From Lutraria lutraria (Eukaryota; Mollusca; Bivalvia; Venerida; Mactridae), in contig OZ026837.1 in assembly GCA_964023205.1 (NCBI GenBank), positions 17,080,676 to 17,144,675 of the forward strand: a DNA stretch of 64,000 bases, read 5' to 3'. The notes beneath the pieces were generated by a model. That model searched no databases, had not been told where the DNA came from, and saw only the letters and a program-made list of their open reading frames with translations. Below, in pieces: positions 32,941 through 47,100 of the stretch (its first letter is position 1; the number at the start of each line of letters is the position of its first letter). Made by a program: the position numbers and the translations under genes.

Positions 32941-33341
32941 AACAAAAGTGTGTGTGCCCTTGCATGTTCCTATTAAAATCACTACTCAGCATTACAAGCC
33001 CTAGGATCCATTCTTCAGGCATTATTTCAAGTTTGAGGTATAGTCAATTTGACTGCATGCATAGATCTATACAAGAAAGCCAGTTCATTAGAAGAGTGAA
33101 AAACTGAATAGAAGAAGGCCTGATAAGCTATCAGTTTGGCAGTGAAATGGTATAAATTACTTACAAACTGCTTTGTTATGGCTCAATATTTATTTGCCAA
33201 AATAACTTGAAAATGTGTCTATCAGTTTATGGGTAGATTAATGTTGGCACCAAAGATAATATACAGCTGTTAAAGCTCTCTATGTTAGACTCAAATTGAT
33301 AACTCAGTGAACATTTTCTCCGCAAAAAAGATACAAAAGTA

Positions 33342-33523
33342 CTGAACAACCTCTCCAAAGTGACCCTCTCTTGAGCAACTGTGAACCTCCCTTCAACTAC
33401 AGCATAATCTTTCCCAGCTGTATGATTTGACTATTATTTTCACCTCTCTAGAGCAACAACCTCTAAACAACAACATAATTTTACTACTCCCAAAGGGTGT
33501 TGCTTTGGAGAGGTTACACAGTA
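33342..33523. mobile_element. MITE family 2, copy 1
   Basis: Inverted ends CTGAACAACCTCTCCAAAG and CTTTGGAGAGGTTACACAG are flanked by TA on both sides. 182 bp, no coding. It is the reverse-oriented relative of 35328-35507. Confidence 0.65.
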
Positions 33524-33534
33524 TGAAATGTGCA

Positions 33535-33716
33535 GTCAAACCTGTGAACAAAGGTCACTCTTAAATTGGCCTTGTGAAAGACATAATGTGGCCCTTTTAA
33601 CAGATGACCTTTATTTTGAAATTGTTTCGTTCTGAATAATCTTTGACAGTTTTTATCAGAATGGCTGTTATTCACATGGTAGCCATTATTCAGAGGTGAC
33701 CTGTAACGCAGGTTTA
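33535..33716. mobile_element. MITE family 1, copy 1
   Basis: Starts CAGTCAAACCTGTGAACAAA and ends with a decayed complement (ACGCAGGTTTAA). The interior shows AAAGACATAATGTGGCC and ATTATTCAGAGGTGACC, shared with the other copies at 34675, 48487, 54814 and 61567. Confidence 0.6.
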
Positions 33717-34674
33717 AATGTATTTTTGTGTGTCGTTGTTAACTGGTCTACGTAATGTTTAGGTACTGCTAAGGAATAGATAATCATCAGACATAATGCA
33801 AATATTGTTAGATAATTCTTAACTATGTGATATAACATTGTGGAAATGGTTATATTTGTTGTGTAAGATAATATTTGACCTCTGACTGTTATAAAATGTG
33901 ACGTCAGTGTGGATTACATCCTGTTATTGACTGTATGAAACTTGCCAACTGAATGCGATAATAAAATATTGATGCACAAGTTACTATAATACAAAATTCT
34001 GTATATTTATACGCGAATTAGCATACAATCATCAACATATAATTGAATATTCCTCCATTTTCCAGTAATGACAAAATGTCGAGTCAGGTGGTGAAAATCC
34101 ATAGAATAAATTTCAGGAAATATTTCTATTAAGAGACGGCAGAAATAATTGGTTGTTTTAGATGAATTTGCCGAGATTATGGTTATCATCAAGCAATATT
34201 GAGTTATCAAAGCGAGCCTGTAGCACGATACTAAATGATTTAAGCGCTAGTAACTTTTATACCAAGGAACAGTCTGCGAAATTAGCAGTTGTCCTGTTGT
34301 CCGGGACAACCAATTTTTCATTCAGACAACCAAAATTTTGGTTCGGACAACCAAGTACAATGTATTCATTAATAAATCATAGCAGACGCAGCTAAAATTT
34401 CTGTTTCGGGCAACCACATTTTAAACATTAATTTCACAGACTGAAGGAATGGATTCATATTTTATCATGACGTTCATTATTTCTCTCAAGATTAGAATTT
34501 CCTTTATTGTGATTGTGTAGGCTGTAGAACTATGTTATAAATTATACAATATAATTAAAGCTGAAGTAAGTTTGATTTTCATAAGTTGAAACTTGTCTTG
34601 TTCAATCAATTAATACATCTTACCAATATAAGACATATCAAACAACTGATATTACCATATATGGTACTTAAATA

Positions 34675-34857
34675 CAATCAAACTTGCAAACAAAGGCCAC
34701 CACTTGGGGAATACAAGATGTGACCTTTATCGACAGGACTGGTGGACTTTTTTCAGAGGTTGTTTTGTTCTAAATAATCAATGACGGTTTTTAAATGAAC
34801 ATATCCTTTATTCATAGATTGGCCATTATTAGGTGTCCTCTAACACAGGCTTCACTG
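34675..34857. mobile_element. MITE family 1, copy 2
   Basis: CAATCAAACTTGCAAACAAA to ACACAGGCTTCACTG, with TA on both sides (34673-34674 and 34858-34859). TA target sites with short inverted ends fit a Tc1/mariner-dependent MITE. Confidence 0.6.
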
Positions 34858-35327
34858 TAATTATGTTATCACACTTAGGAAGTTAATAATAAAATTGTAT
34901 TTCCCTATGTTGTCAGAATCAACGGATGATGTAGCAGTTTTCTTAACACAATTATCTGTCGTAGTTAGCTTTATGATAATATAATCCTGTTATCAAATGA
35001 TGTCACTTAAAGCTAACTAACTGATGTTTGTAAAAAAAGACCTTACATCATGCTTAGACTTCATGGATCTCTTTGTTCGACTCTTGATTTGTAGCTTCCA
35101 CTATTCCTGACTTAGTCATGTCTTTGTCCTCTTTGTGTGTATAGATTTCTTTGTTAGAAAATCATTTTGGTTTAAATTTCTGTGGTTTTTCACTGAAGAA
35201 TAATTGTATATCTTTCATTACGGTTTAAGATAATTAAGTCTTCATAAATAAGTGGAACAAATGCTCTCTCTGTTTTAGCATAAGAAAATGAATTTCATCT
35301 TTGTTGTAAGGAAGATCAATTGATGTA

Positions 35328-35507
35328 CGGTGCAACCTCTCTAAACCAACACCCTTTAGGCGTAGCAAAATTATGTTGGTAGTTGATTCTTGTTGCTCTA
35401 GAGAGGTTAAATTAGTAGTTAATAAATTGTACAGTGAGGAAAAATTGTGCTGTTGTTGAAGGGAGGTTGTTTGCTCAACAGAGGACTGCTCTGGAGAGGT
35501 TGTACTG
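35328..35507. mobile_element. MITE family 2, copy 2
   Basis: CGGTGCAACCTCTCTAAACC to CTCTGGAGAGGTTGTACTG, 180 bp, with TA duplications at 35326-35327 and 35508-35509. A right-half fragment of the family is at 50502-50575. Confidence 0.7.
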
Positions 35508-37659
35508 TATATATATAGTTTGGTGTTTGTTTCACTTGTCAGTATTAACTGTATCAGACAGCTATAACTTGCTTGCTGTCAGGTATATTTGGAATCCCTG
35601 TATACTTTCTCTCATTATCTTATTATCAATATAGTCTGACATTAAACCACTTTTATCATACTGCTGATATATTTCCCTGTTGATTGACAAGCGAGTAGAG
35701 ATATCAGAGCTGGTAAACATCAGAAATAGGTAAGTAGGTCATGTTATTATTGGATACACCATGTATACAGATCATAATAAATGTGAAACAGCTGATCGAA
35801 AGTGGTCGTTAATCTGAAGTACTTCTTCATAGCTTATACAAACATGTTTGTTGATATAGAGTTTTGCGTTAAATCTGATAAAGTTTAGTTGATATAAGTA
35901 CATGCAGTTAACACCTAGACTCTCTCTGGACTTGTTTTTAACTTCAATTGCATGGCTTTTTTAGAAGTGGGCTCTGAATATATTGCGTAGTTGGTAGGAA
36001 ATGAATTGGTTAAGAATACCCTTAGGCTTAGGTGTGACCTGCCAATGAATAAGTTTAAATGAAAGTAAAGTTAAGTATTCATCAATATAGGTTAATTGTA
36101 CTGTGAAATTATTTGTTATTCTAATATAAATGTTATTGTCTAACTTATCAAAAGATGATACTAATTTATCAAACTTAGTACTCATATAAACAATCTATCT
36201 AATTGACTTTTTAATGGTATTATTTAACACATTAAATTGTTATTTCAATTAATTTCTTTTAACTGTTTTGTTAGGTGAAAAAAAAAGTGTTTCTGGCTTC
36301 ATGAACATGAAAAATATGGTAAGTATATGAAAGTTCTACAAATGAAGGCCAACTGTACATAAAAGTACTGTAATTATTAAATTAGGTTAAAGACCTATAA
36401 TTCTTGAAGTCTTAAAACAGTTCAGAACAAATTTTCTTATTTTTCTTACTCATTAAGATTGTTGGTTAAATTTCATTTCACAAAAACAAAATGGAGGAAA
36501 CATAATTAGCATAATGATTGCAAAATATATTAGTCAATGAATTCTTATAAGTCACTGCCAAATCTTAGTACATTTAGCTTAAATGGCAGAAAATTTTAAT
36601 TAACAAAGTTAACTTAATACTTGAATGTATTATTGTACAATATACCATGCTAATTGTATGGAGATTACTTTGATAGTAAGAATATTGTTTTAATATAAAT
36701 AGTTGAAAACTTAAAACAAAATCAATCCGATCTTATCCTGCCACATGTCTAAACAAATTAGTATATCACAGATTTCAGACAGTATTTATGAATGTTAGCC
36801 TTTTACTAAGGTTTGAATTGTACTAGGTCCCCGATGGACCCTACTTTTCCCCCTGCAACCCGCAGCTTTTTTATTTAAGCCCAAAAAATGGTGCATCCAC
36901 TTCCTCACTTATTTAACCTTTCTATGCACTTACAAGAGCCAAAAAACCTTGAGTTGGTGTGATGTTCAAACCCCATAGGCAGAGAAAAATGGTCAACAGA
37001 ACCTGGGACTATATTACAGAATGTAGTTTAGATCAGTCTTCAGACAATTGTTTTGCCTGCAATAGTGTCTTTATCACCTTGTCATCTTCAATGGCATGAT
37101 TGCTTCCTGGTGATTTTGCCTTCTATTATTTTATTTCCACTATTTTTAGGTCAGTCAGCTTTTGTTTTACAGTATGGATATTGTCTGATTCAGAGGTGTA
37201 CTGACACATCCCTGATCTAGAATAAATAAAACAGATTATCAAGATATCAGGGTGAATAACCTTCAGAGTTTATTTTGCCCTCAAATAACGATGTTTTCAA
37301 TTTAGATCATCTGTGTTGCTCACTCCAAAGGTTTGGAAAAGATGTCTGTTAAAGATTATAAGTATTGAATCCATCAGATCAACAACTGTTGTAAATTCAG
37401 TGATAGGTAATTTTAATTCATTCATTTGTTTTATGTAGTGACGTTATATGGGTATCTAGTGCGTAATTACTTCAATAAAAAACCTGCCACATTTACAATG
37501 ATGTGGTTGTACATGAAAGATGAAATCAATGGCACTTCATTATCTTTATAGATGTCAGTCACATTGACCTCAAAACAGTTTGTTGATCTACACAATGTCA
37601 TACTTTTCTAACAGTATACAATCACTTTCTATGAGGCCACAGCTGTTAAATGATTAATC

Positions 37660-37865
37660 TCTGTTTAGTGATCATTAGCTGCTCACCATTGTGAGTTTGA
37701 TTCCCGCCGATGCTTAATTTCACTTGTGATGAAGCTGTCCTGCTAGATTACCGAAGGGCTGAGTCTGATCCCGATGTAAACCATGAGTCTTCCTTGGAAA
37801 AGTTGCTGAATGACCTTTGCTGTTGGTGCTGATGTTAAACTACAGCATAACAACAGACAAAACAC
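37660..37865 (+). mobile_element. tRNA-related SINE, diverged
   Basis: A B-box-like GAGTTTGATTCCC (37693-37705), a conserved-looking body with CTTGTGATGAAGCTGTCC, and a 3' CTGTTGGTGCTGATGTTAAACTAC followed by CAACAGACAAAAC suggest a SINE. The A box is not clear. Confidence 0.4.
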
Positions 37866-38452
37866 CAGTCACTTCCCAAGTCAGCAAGTGCAGCGGGTAC
37901 ATTAATACTCTTGTATTTAAGTCCACACTAGGTGTATTAATGATATGTAATACAGGTTTCATCACCAGCTGTTAACGGTTGATTACCGTCACCACAGAGG
38001 TAAACAAAGATACCCTACCTGAGATTTAAACTTAATGAACTTCAAACAGCTGACTATAACTTTCCAATCTTGCTTTTTTTGTATTTAAGCAACAGACTTG
38101 AACCTTTTTACCATGCATCAGAGATTAAGGACAGACCAGTTCATAATGTTCAGCTTGAATAATTGGTTAATTATTGAACAATATGTTAAACTATATGGTA
38201 CATTTAGCAAGAACATATCCATTTAGAAACATTAATGATTATTTAACATCCATTTTAGACTTAACAACAGGCAGTAAAATCTAGGTGATTGCTAGGTTTT
38301 ATGGTACAGTAACCCTTCAAAAGTTTAATGTTCTTAACTAAGTTCAATTGATTTGTAGATATCTAGCTCTCTCCATTTTATATAACTGTCATATCCATTT
38401 TGTACCCCCAGATTGATTTCAAATAAGTTAACAATTTTAACTATGACCAATC

Positions 38453-38890
38453 TAGTGCAACTAGTTTCTGACTGGTTTCCAATATTTATGATTACCTGAG
38501 TCTACTGAGACTAGTTTCAGACTGGTTTCAAATATTTATGATTACATGAGTCTAATGAGGCTCTATATAAGTTTCAGACTTTCTAATGAGACTAGTTTCT
38601 GACTGGTTTCCAATATTTATGATTACATGAGTCTAATGAGGCTCTATATAAGTTTCAGACTTTCTAATGAGACTAGTTTCTGACTGGTTTCAAATATTTA
38701 TGATTACATGAGTCTAATGAGACTCTATATAAGTTTCAGACTGTCTAATGAGACTAGTTTCTGACTGATTTCAAATATTTATGATTACATGAGTCTTATG
38801 AGAATAGTTTCAGACTGGTTTCCAATATTTATGATTACCTGAATCTAATGAGACTCTTAAGTTTCAGACTTTCTAATGACTGGTTTCCAA
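38453..38890 (+). repeat. ~81-bp tandem repeat
   Basis: About five units, each with ACTAGTTTCTGACTGGTTTC, AATATTTATGATTACATGAG and CTCTATATAAGTTTCAGACT. The unit start recurs at 38591, 38672 and 38753, exactly 81 bases apart. Outer units are shorter and more diverged. Non-coding. Confidence 0.8.
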
Positions 38891-41800
38891 TACACTATAA
38901 CTGTTCATAGAGCCATATAAAATAGAGGTGTCCTTTTGTATCAAAACTGTTGCTAATTTAAAGTCTGTTTTTTTGTCTTAATTGTCACCAGTTTGTTTAC
39001 TAAGTCAAGAGTTATTAATTTCTGCTTTAACTTATTTTAAGTGACTTTAAAGATTAGTTTCCGTCTTAACTATAAATGCTCAACCAGTCAGGAAACTAAC
39101 AGTTTGCCAGATAATAGAAGTTGATTATGTTACATTATATCAGGATATTAAATTTCTCCAATAACAGCTAGCTGATAATTAGACTGGCATACATAATTTC
39201 TACATGTATATGAACTGATATTGATTTTGCTCTCTGTGTTTGCAGTGTCCTCTTTGTGTTTCTTATTGCACATGGGTGTATCATTATATGTATAAAGCAA
39301 TAAATCTGTACGCCCATTTTATGATGTTCAGAATATCATCTATTTTTGTTAAGTTTCAAATGTCTAGATGATTTTAAGATGCTGTAGATATGGTTTAAGG
39401 GGATTCTTATATATAAAGCATTTGTGATTGGTGAACAATAAATGCTCATAACAGGGCCGTATAATATATAGGGCTTGGCCCCCTCCCTTGGCTTTTATAA
39501 GGGGTTATTACTGATTTTGTCCCCTTTTGTGTAACAAAATCTAAACCTATTTACCTAACTGGTCCTACATTTTAGCCATAAGCTTCTAAAAAGAATAAGG
39601 AAAGAAGTATTTTTCGATCTACCTAATTGTTTGGTCAAGTAAACGTACATCACTACATTTGGAAAGTGAATGATAGGTTAGCTTACCATAGCCATCACTC
39701 GCTTGATGGACATTAATTTTGATGCTTACCAAAGTATTTTGTTTTTTCTACATCTGCCATGCAATTGTTAAACTAGTTCTTGTTCCATGTTGCAATGTAA
39801 GTCTATGTCTAACTTCAGTTTCTGTGAGTACTTTCAGTACTTTGATTTTATATGTTTGTTGTAATCTGTCAGGAATTGGACTTCATGAGCCTTTGTTTTC
39901 ATTAAATTGTAATTGGGTGGTATTTTAACACAAGGTCAAGGTCCAAGGCAAGGAACAAGTTTTGAGATGAGTTCATGTATCCAAGTCTCTGATTGGTTAA
40001 TTTCAAGGTCAATTTTATGGTTAACCAATGAAAAAGTTTGTATTATTGAACTGATGTTTAGAAGTGTTTTTGTAACCTCAGGAATGCCACATAATTTCAA
40101 TTCTCATGTTAAGCTACATTTGTTCCTGAATGTATCAGACAAGCTTTAATGTTGTGTCTCAAGCTGTCCTCAGATTCATTAGTAATAGGAGGTTGATTAG
40201 AAAACTTGGTTCAAATTTCAACTCAGGAAATGACTCAAGCTGTGGCTATGATACCACTGAATACATTGTTTAGTCTTTGTTATGAATTATCCTTATTCAG
40301 TTTGTAATCTTAAATGACTGAACAAAAAATCAATAAACTATGTGAAAACCCAGCCATGAATTATGCACATTTCAAGTACAATAGAAGTATATTTGAAGCT
40401 CTCTGGTAAAGCATGTAAGGATTGCCATTGCAACCCCTACTTCAAATGTGCTTCAGAATATTTTATGAAAAATGCACTCATACACATTCAGTTGTCATAA
40501 TTTGTAACTTAACATATAAGACAATGCTGGGACATGGTACATGTAGTCCTGCAATACACAGATGTGGTTAAGAAACTAATTACAGGCAAAAGTTTTACAG
40601 TGATTTTAGTGAACACATTGACATGGACGGGCTTACAATACCTAGATTGGTTTTGACCCTAATTGTGGGATGCTGTTTTATTGTCATATTCAGTAACACA
40701 TGGACATTGATGTGTTTAGCCCTATTAATTTTTTTTGGTTTCTTTAGGTAGCACAGGGATGTCATTGGCCCTGCAATATAGACTGGTTTGTGGATGCATG
40801 TGGACCCTGTTTTGGGGCTACTGTTTTACAATTGATATAGGTAACATGGGGACATCATACCCTGAAATTCATGAATGTGTGTGGCCCCTAGTTAGAAAGG
40901 ATTATTAAGGAATATAACTTCTGCAATCTTCGGAATAGTCATGCAAAACCAAAGTCTTTAACCTCAGTTTCTTTTATTACATTTCGTCAGATTAAGCATT
41001 CATTATAATTATGTGTCCCATCATTTTCTTTGTTGTTAAATTAATGACTGCATGAATAGGATAAAGGTCTCATTAATGTCATGTATCAATCAGGTTACTA
41101 GGTTGTCGACGACGCAGTAGCCTATATATGGTGTTCTTTACCTCCTGAACAAAGCCATCATTGTGTGCAAGTACTTTGTCAAATCGTTCCTCAAAATACC
41201 ATTCGTGTTGTATTACAATTATTTGTTGTTTTCTTCTGGGAGGTTATTGTATTATGTTTAGTTAAGCTTTACTTTTCCTTTTAATTATATGGCTAATTAT
41301 TACAAAGAAATACTGAGCCATACATATCAACTTACTGATTTTCTGGATGCTGATATACTTATTCTAAGCCAGAAAAATAGTCGTGCTAAGATTACCTGTC
41401 AGACTGAACTAATTTTAGGGTGTGGACCGTTACTAGAAGCAAAATTCAAAGTACATTGTATAAAAGTAGTTGCAGACAAATCGCATCCCATGGCATGAAA
41501 GATATATAATGTTTAGGAAAGAATATTACTGTTACATTTCTTTTAGCCAAGTTACCATAAAAATGACTGTTGTTTTACTGGCCAAATAAGTTTGCCCACA
41601 CTAAAGTTTGTCAAGAATTACATAGAACAATGAGAATTTATCTGATGATGGTAATGTTTTACACAATTCAGTGGTTGGTAGACAACACTGTTGTTTGTTT
41701 TTTATTCATTTTATTTGGTTGTTCAGACTATATGAAATTCATGGCTGTTTTTGTTGAGTGTTTGACACTTTCAAACCTATTAAGACATTGGGTGTTTTCA

Positions 41801-42567
41801 ACTTTACCACATTAAATATCGTATGTTAGTATTTATAGTGATGTTGGCTGATAAAAAAACGTGATGTATTCAAACTTAAATAAGTGTTTATGTCTGAATA
41901 TTAGACTGTATGACTCATGTTTAGGTGGTTTTGTGTACCATCAAAGTTGGTCATAATATTTATGTATACATTTATTTATTGTGTATATCGCTCAGCTGTG
42001 ACCTAGATTTACAGGTTCATGACCTTATTAAGTACATATTTATTAAAGATATTTTTATTAACCTCACATGGAGATAGAGATCCTCGCCCCCTTGGTGATC
42101 AATGAAGATTATGGTTGAATCAATTAATATATTGATACAGAACTGCTAGACAACTAGGTTCAGAAATGACTGATCAAGTTTTTTGCTGTAAAAATTATTG
42201 ATCAGTTTATTTGATGATTCATTACATGGCAACATGGGAAGTACCCTAGCTGCATCAAACAGTGCATTTAATAGTTTAGGAGACGTTACTGTTTACTGGT
42301 CTTGAATAATTAATCCGTCATTTATACCTAAAAATTAACAGTTCAATAAGGTGACAAGATTAGAATGAATGGTTTTCTGAATTGTTTCATGAAAATGTCC
42401 TCAGCAAAATTGCATGGGGTACTTACAGAGTGATTGTGAAATATTGAAAGCTGTGTAAATCATTTATTGTGTCCTGGCAATAACAACTTGTTGTGTTACA
42501 TTGCTATGGATACCAGACTTGATATTTTCATACAGTTTTGTTAGCACTTGGCTGAATTGGCCTTTTT

Positions 42568-43855
42568 AGCTCACATGTCACAAAGTGACAAAGTGAGCTA
42601 TTAGGATCACTCTCCATCCGGCGTCGTGCGGTGTGCGTCGTCAAACTTTATGTTGTGACCACATTAGGGACCACATTTTTAGCTCAATTTTAGCAAAACT
42701 GGGTCAGAACATTAATATCAACAAAATCCAAAATCTCGGACGAGTTCGATTTTGGGCCATTCTCGGTAAAAAACTAGGTCACCAGGGCCAAATAAGGGAA
42801 AACCTTGTGAACACTTTAGAAATCACTGTTTTGACTGGATCTTTATGAAACTTTGTCAGAATGTTTATTTTAATAATATGTAGGTCAAGTTTGATAATGG
42901 GTCATTTCTGTATTAAAACTAGGTCACTAGGGCAAATTGCTGGAAAACCTTGTGAGCACTCTAGAGAAAACACTTCTGTTTTGATTGGATGATCATGAAA
43001 CCTTGTCAGAATGTTTGTCTTCATAATATCTTAGAACATGGGTCATCTTGGGTCAAAAACTAGGTCGCTAGGTTAAATCTTATGAAAAACCATGTTAACA
43101 CTGTAGATTTCACAGTTATTATTGGATCTTCACCAAACTTTGTCAAATCGTAACAGTCAAGTATAAATATGGGTCATCTGGGGTCAATAACTAGGTCACC
43201 AGGTCAAATCTTAGGAAAACTTTGTTAACACTGTAGATGTCACAGTTTTAATTGGATCTTCACCAAACCTTGTCAGAATGTTTGCCTCAATGATATGTGG
43301 GTCAAGGTTGTACATTGGTCAGCTGGGGTCAAAAACTGGGTCACCAGGTCAAATCTTAGGTAAAAATCTTGTAAAAGCTCTAAATGTCATGGTTTTAATT
43401 GGATCTTGGCCAAACCTTGTCAGATTGTTTGTCTTAATGATATTAAGGACAAGTTCAAATATGGGTCACCTAGGGTAAAAAACCAGGTCACAAGGTCAAA
43501 TCTTAGGAAAACCTTATTAACACTGTAGATGTCAAATTTTGATCGTATCTTCACCAAACCTAGTCAGAATGTTTGTCTTAATGATATGTAAGAAAATTCG
43601 AACATAGGTTGTCTGGTTTCAAAAACTAGGTCACAAGGTCAAATCTTAGGAAAACCTTGTCTATGCTGTTGTTTTCATGGTTTTGATTGGATCTTCACTA
43701 AATTTGGCAGAATGTTTGTCTTATTTATATGTAGGACAAATTCTAACATGGGTCATCTGGGGTCAAAAACTAGGGTCACCGGTTCAAAACAAGGTTTTAA
43801 TGAGTGAACAGTGATTGTCATGTGAGCGATATAGGGCCATCTTGGCCCTCTTGTT
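42568..43855 (+). mobile_element. Pearl/Helentron-like element, copy 3
   Basis: Third full copy of the 10056-11203 family: AGCTCACATGTCACAAAGTG start after TTTTT, ~145-bp core repeats, GGGCCATCTTGGCCC hairpin and TCTTGTT end. It lies alone in intron-like DNA, showing that the unit moves independently of the long repeat. Confidence 0.75.
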
Positions 43856-44371
43856 TGTCTTATTGGACAGTTTGTGAAGATGGTTACAAACAGGACATGC
43901 TGAGAAGCAAGAAGGGGAATGTATTATCAACTTAGAAAATCTTGAGGCAAGAAATAATGCTGTCTGTCAGGCAAACTCTACAGGTAGCTAATTGAGTCAA
44001 ATGGGCGGCTGCTCTTGCGATATTTTTCTTCATGTCTGCATATTGAAGGTCATTACTTGTGCATCGTTGTACTGTTGTTTTATTGAGTGTTAATTGGTTG
44101 TAAAACACTAGTTTGTCATGTATATCAAAGATGTAAGACTGACATTATCTGTATAGTTTACAAGCTACTTCCTCTGTGAAAAGTTGTTCTATCACTTTAA
44201 TAAGTATAATTTTTCCACCTGTCTTAGAAAACAAGGCTAATGCTCTCTAAATTGATATGCCACCTTTAGCAAGAAGCATGTATATACTCAAACTTACTAT
44301 TAATGTAACATCATTTACAGGGAATGAGAAGATTTTGTTTGAAAGGGCAATGAGTGGTACCAGCTGGGGTT

Positions 44372-44560
44372 TAAGACAGACAGACAGATATTTTTATTCA
44401 GACATGTACATGGTACATCATCTACATACATAAATACAAACATAAACTGTCAACGTAATTTACAATTAAACAAAGTTGGACATAACTTTTTAAACAAAGA
44501 ATCATATACAAGTTGCACAAATATATATAGGTAATGGAGATGAACAGAATTTATCTTTCA
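44372..44560 (-). mobile_element. Retroposon 3' tail, reversed
   Basis: Starts with (CAGA) repeats then TATTTTTATTCAGACATGTA and an AT/CA-rich run. Similar starts, (CAGAA)n then TTTATT, occur at about 52028 and 62204. On the - strand these would be 3' ends with short TCTG-type tails, as in some LINEs or their SINEs. No reverse transcriptase is visible. Confidence 0.3.
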
Positions 44561-45540
44561 ACATAAGTAAATATTAGAAAGAATTTTTAATGCACTTTTA
44601 ACATACTTCTTGTTTAGATTATACTCTAAGGCAGACTAAATGTTTGTGAGACTCTTCAATGGAAACCTCATAATTAGTGCAGGGAGGTTAGGGGTCAATG
44701 AGGTGATAGTTTGGTTATAACCTGCTAGTTTGGGGGTTCTTCATGTATAAATGATTTTAAATTAATTAGGGATCAAGTTTGTGGCTGAATTTAGGTATGG
44801 GATCTTGTGAAGAATATGGAATTTCAATTGGTTAATTTTGAATTTGAACTTTCTTAGCATCCAATCAGATTCTTGGGTTTTATGTTCAGTCTAATAAGTC
44901 AGTTTTTATTAACTGGTCTTTATACTGGTCTCATTGTAAGTTATATTACCTGTTTTCAGATTTCTGAATGTAATGCCATTTGATTAGGTTGATTATTCTA
45001 GTGAATATTTGACCGAATTCTTTGTCAGTTACTCTGTGTAATAACAGATACTGTCTACGTGAGCTATTTCAGTGTTCTGTATTGTCTGTTCAATGGAATT
45101 ATTGGAACAGTTAAGATAGCCTTTGGTTGCCAAGACTGGAGATAAAATTAGCTGTAATGTTGAGTTACATACAATTTAACATCCATCTTTAATGCAGTAA
45201 ACAATATTCTTGTATAGTTCTCATGAATTTTCATGTTTTATGTTTGATAAGGCAATAAGGCTAGGTGTTTTACTTGATTATAGGAAGTAAATGTTCACCA
45301 GGATATGGTTTATGTTGTGTTATTTGTTGACAATATTATCCATTCCCAGACACTACAAAAATAAATTGATCTGTTTACTTGCTGTTGCGTCAACCACAGA
45401 TATATATTTTTTTCATCACGGGTGGCGGGGGGGGGGGAGTTAAATGTTGTGTCACTTGGCGCCTTGACCAGTTTTAATGATGGAGGAGTACCCAAGGCAT
45501 ATAATATATACACTTTGGTAGAACCACCAACTTTTGTTTA

Positions 45541-45665
45541 ACTCACCGGTGAAGGAGCAGTGGTGTAAATGTAGAGCGTTGGACTCCATACCCCAGAGGT
45601 TGCGGGTTTAAATCCCTTCAGTGGCAGAATTTGACCCGAACCTTCACAATTTCTTCTTTCGGCGC
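45541..45665 (+). mobile_element. tRNA-related SINE fragment
   Basis: GCAGTGGTGTAAATGTAGAG resembles an A box and GGTTGCGGGTTTAAATCCC a B box, about 50 bases apart. The downstream part has no clear tail. It differs from the 32691 family. Confidence 0.45.
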
Positions 45666-47100
45666 AAGTACTGCATAGCCAGAATCCAGAAAGCGCAGTC
45701 ATTGAGCGTAGTTAATATAAGTTGTAAGAACTTGCTCAACAATTGATGTAAAATAAATAAGTTTAAACTAACTCACTGGTGAAATAAGATCCTGGTTGGG
45801 ATTTGAACATGTTCGTTGGGTTGGTGGTTGGTAGGAAGGGGCCAGAGCCAATTGACCATGAAGGCCTCCTCAAATATGAGTTGGGGCTTGTACTTGCATT
45901 GACTGCTTTTCAAATGGGTAACTAAAATGAAAGGCTGCTTTTTGTTGAAAAATCCTTCCTTGATATTGGAATAAAGATGTAAAATTTAACTTCTGTACTA
46001 ATATTTTTATTTCCCGAGCCTTAAATTGTGCAGCATGATGTTTTTGTATGAACATTTTGACGTTTTGAGTGTAATTGCTAAACATGTCTTAAGTTGAACG
46101 TTTGGTTTTTGGCGGGAGATAGAAAAACGTGATATTGCTTACATTATACAGCTGTGTTTATTTGTCATGTTTAAACATCACGGTCACGTTTGAGCAATTT
46201 AGAACCAAAACAAGATAAACTACGTATGCCTTTATCCTGACCTCCATTATACTATATAACTGATATACACTTTGTTAGTATATAAGTAGAGATATTTACT
46301 TACAGTTCAACAATACAATTGAAACTGTGATTAGACTTATTACGTTTATTATTTATTTATGAACTTCATTTTATGGAAGGGTGTTAAATCATCATTACAT
46401 GCAGTAAGGTTAGTTTATTTTTTTCAATTAACTCTTTAATTATATACTACTTGTTTTGAGTGATTTTCTTAGTGCATTTTTGGATGTTTTTGTACTCAAT
46501 ATGCAATCATGGTATCACTTTATTTATTTATTTTTATTTATTTTTTCTATGTCAATGACTTCATTGGCATCATCGGTCAGTGCAGTTTGTTTTGCCCCAT
46601 TGTTTAAGGCCTGTAAAAGTTGCTTAAGAAAGACGCAAATTTGACAATTTTTGCATCCAAAATAGAATAAATTAACAGAAATTTATGCCTTGGTTAGTTC
46701 TCTGAATGGTATACATGGAAATATGAATTTTGAAAGTATGAGTAACTATTTTACTCAGGGTATCCAAAGATTCCATAACTTATATCACTGTATTAAAAAT
46801 TGGGTGATTTTTCTTCAAATTTATGATACATATGGTATGTAGTGTTATCAAATACATAACTTCCTATGTGGACAAAGTAAAACTTCCTTATATATAAAAG
46901 GCGGGAAGTATGTGATGTATCTGTGGGAATGTAAATATGATATATACCGGTACTTGTTTTATAGATGTACACATATAATACGCTCAGGAGGTCAGTATAG
47001 ATGTCTTCAGCCTTATGAAAATAATTGTTTGTTTATGCTTTTATGCTTATTTAAAATTTAGGTAGGTAAGGTCAAAGCTTAAGGCAAGGGATTTTTTAAT

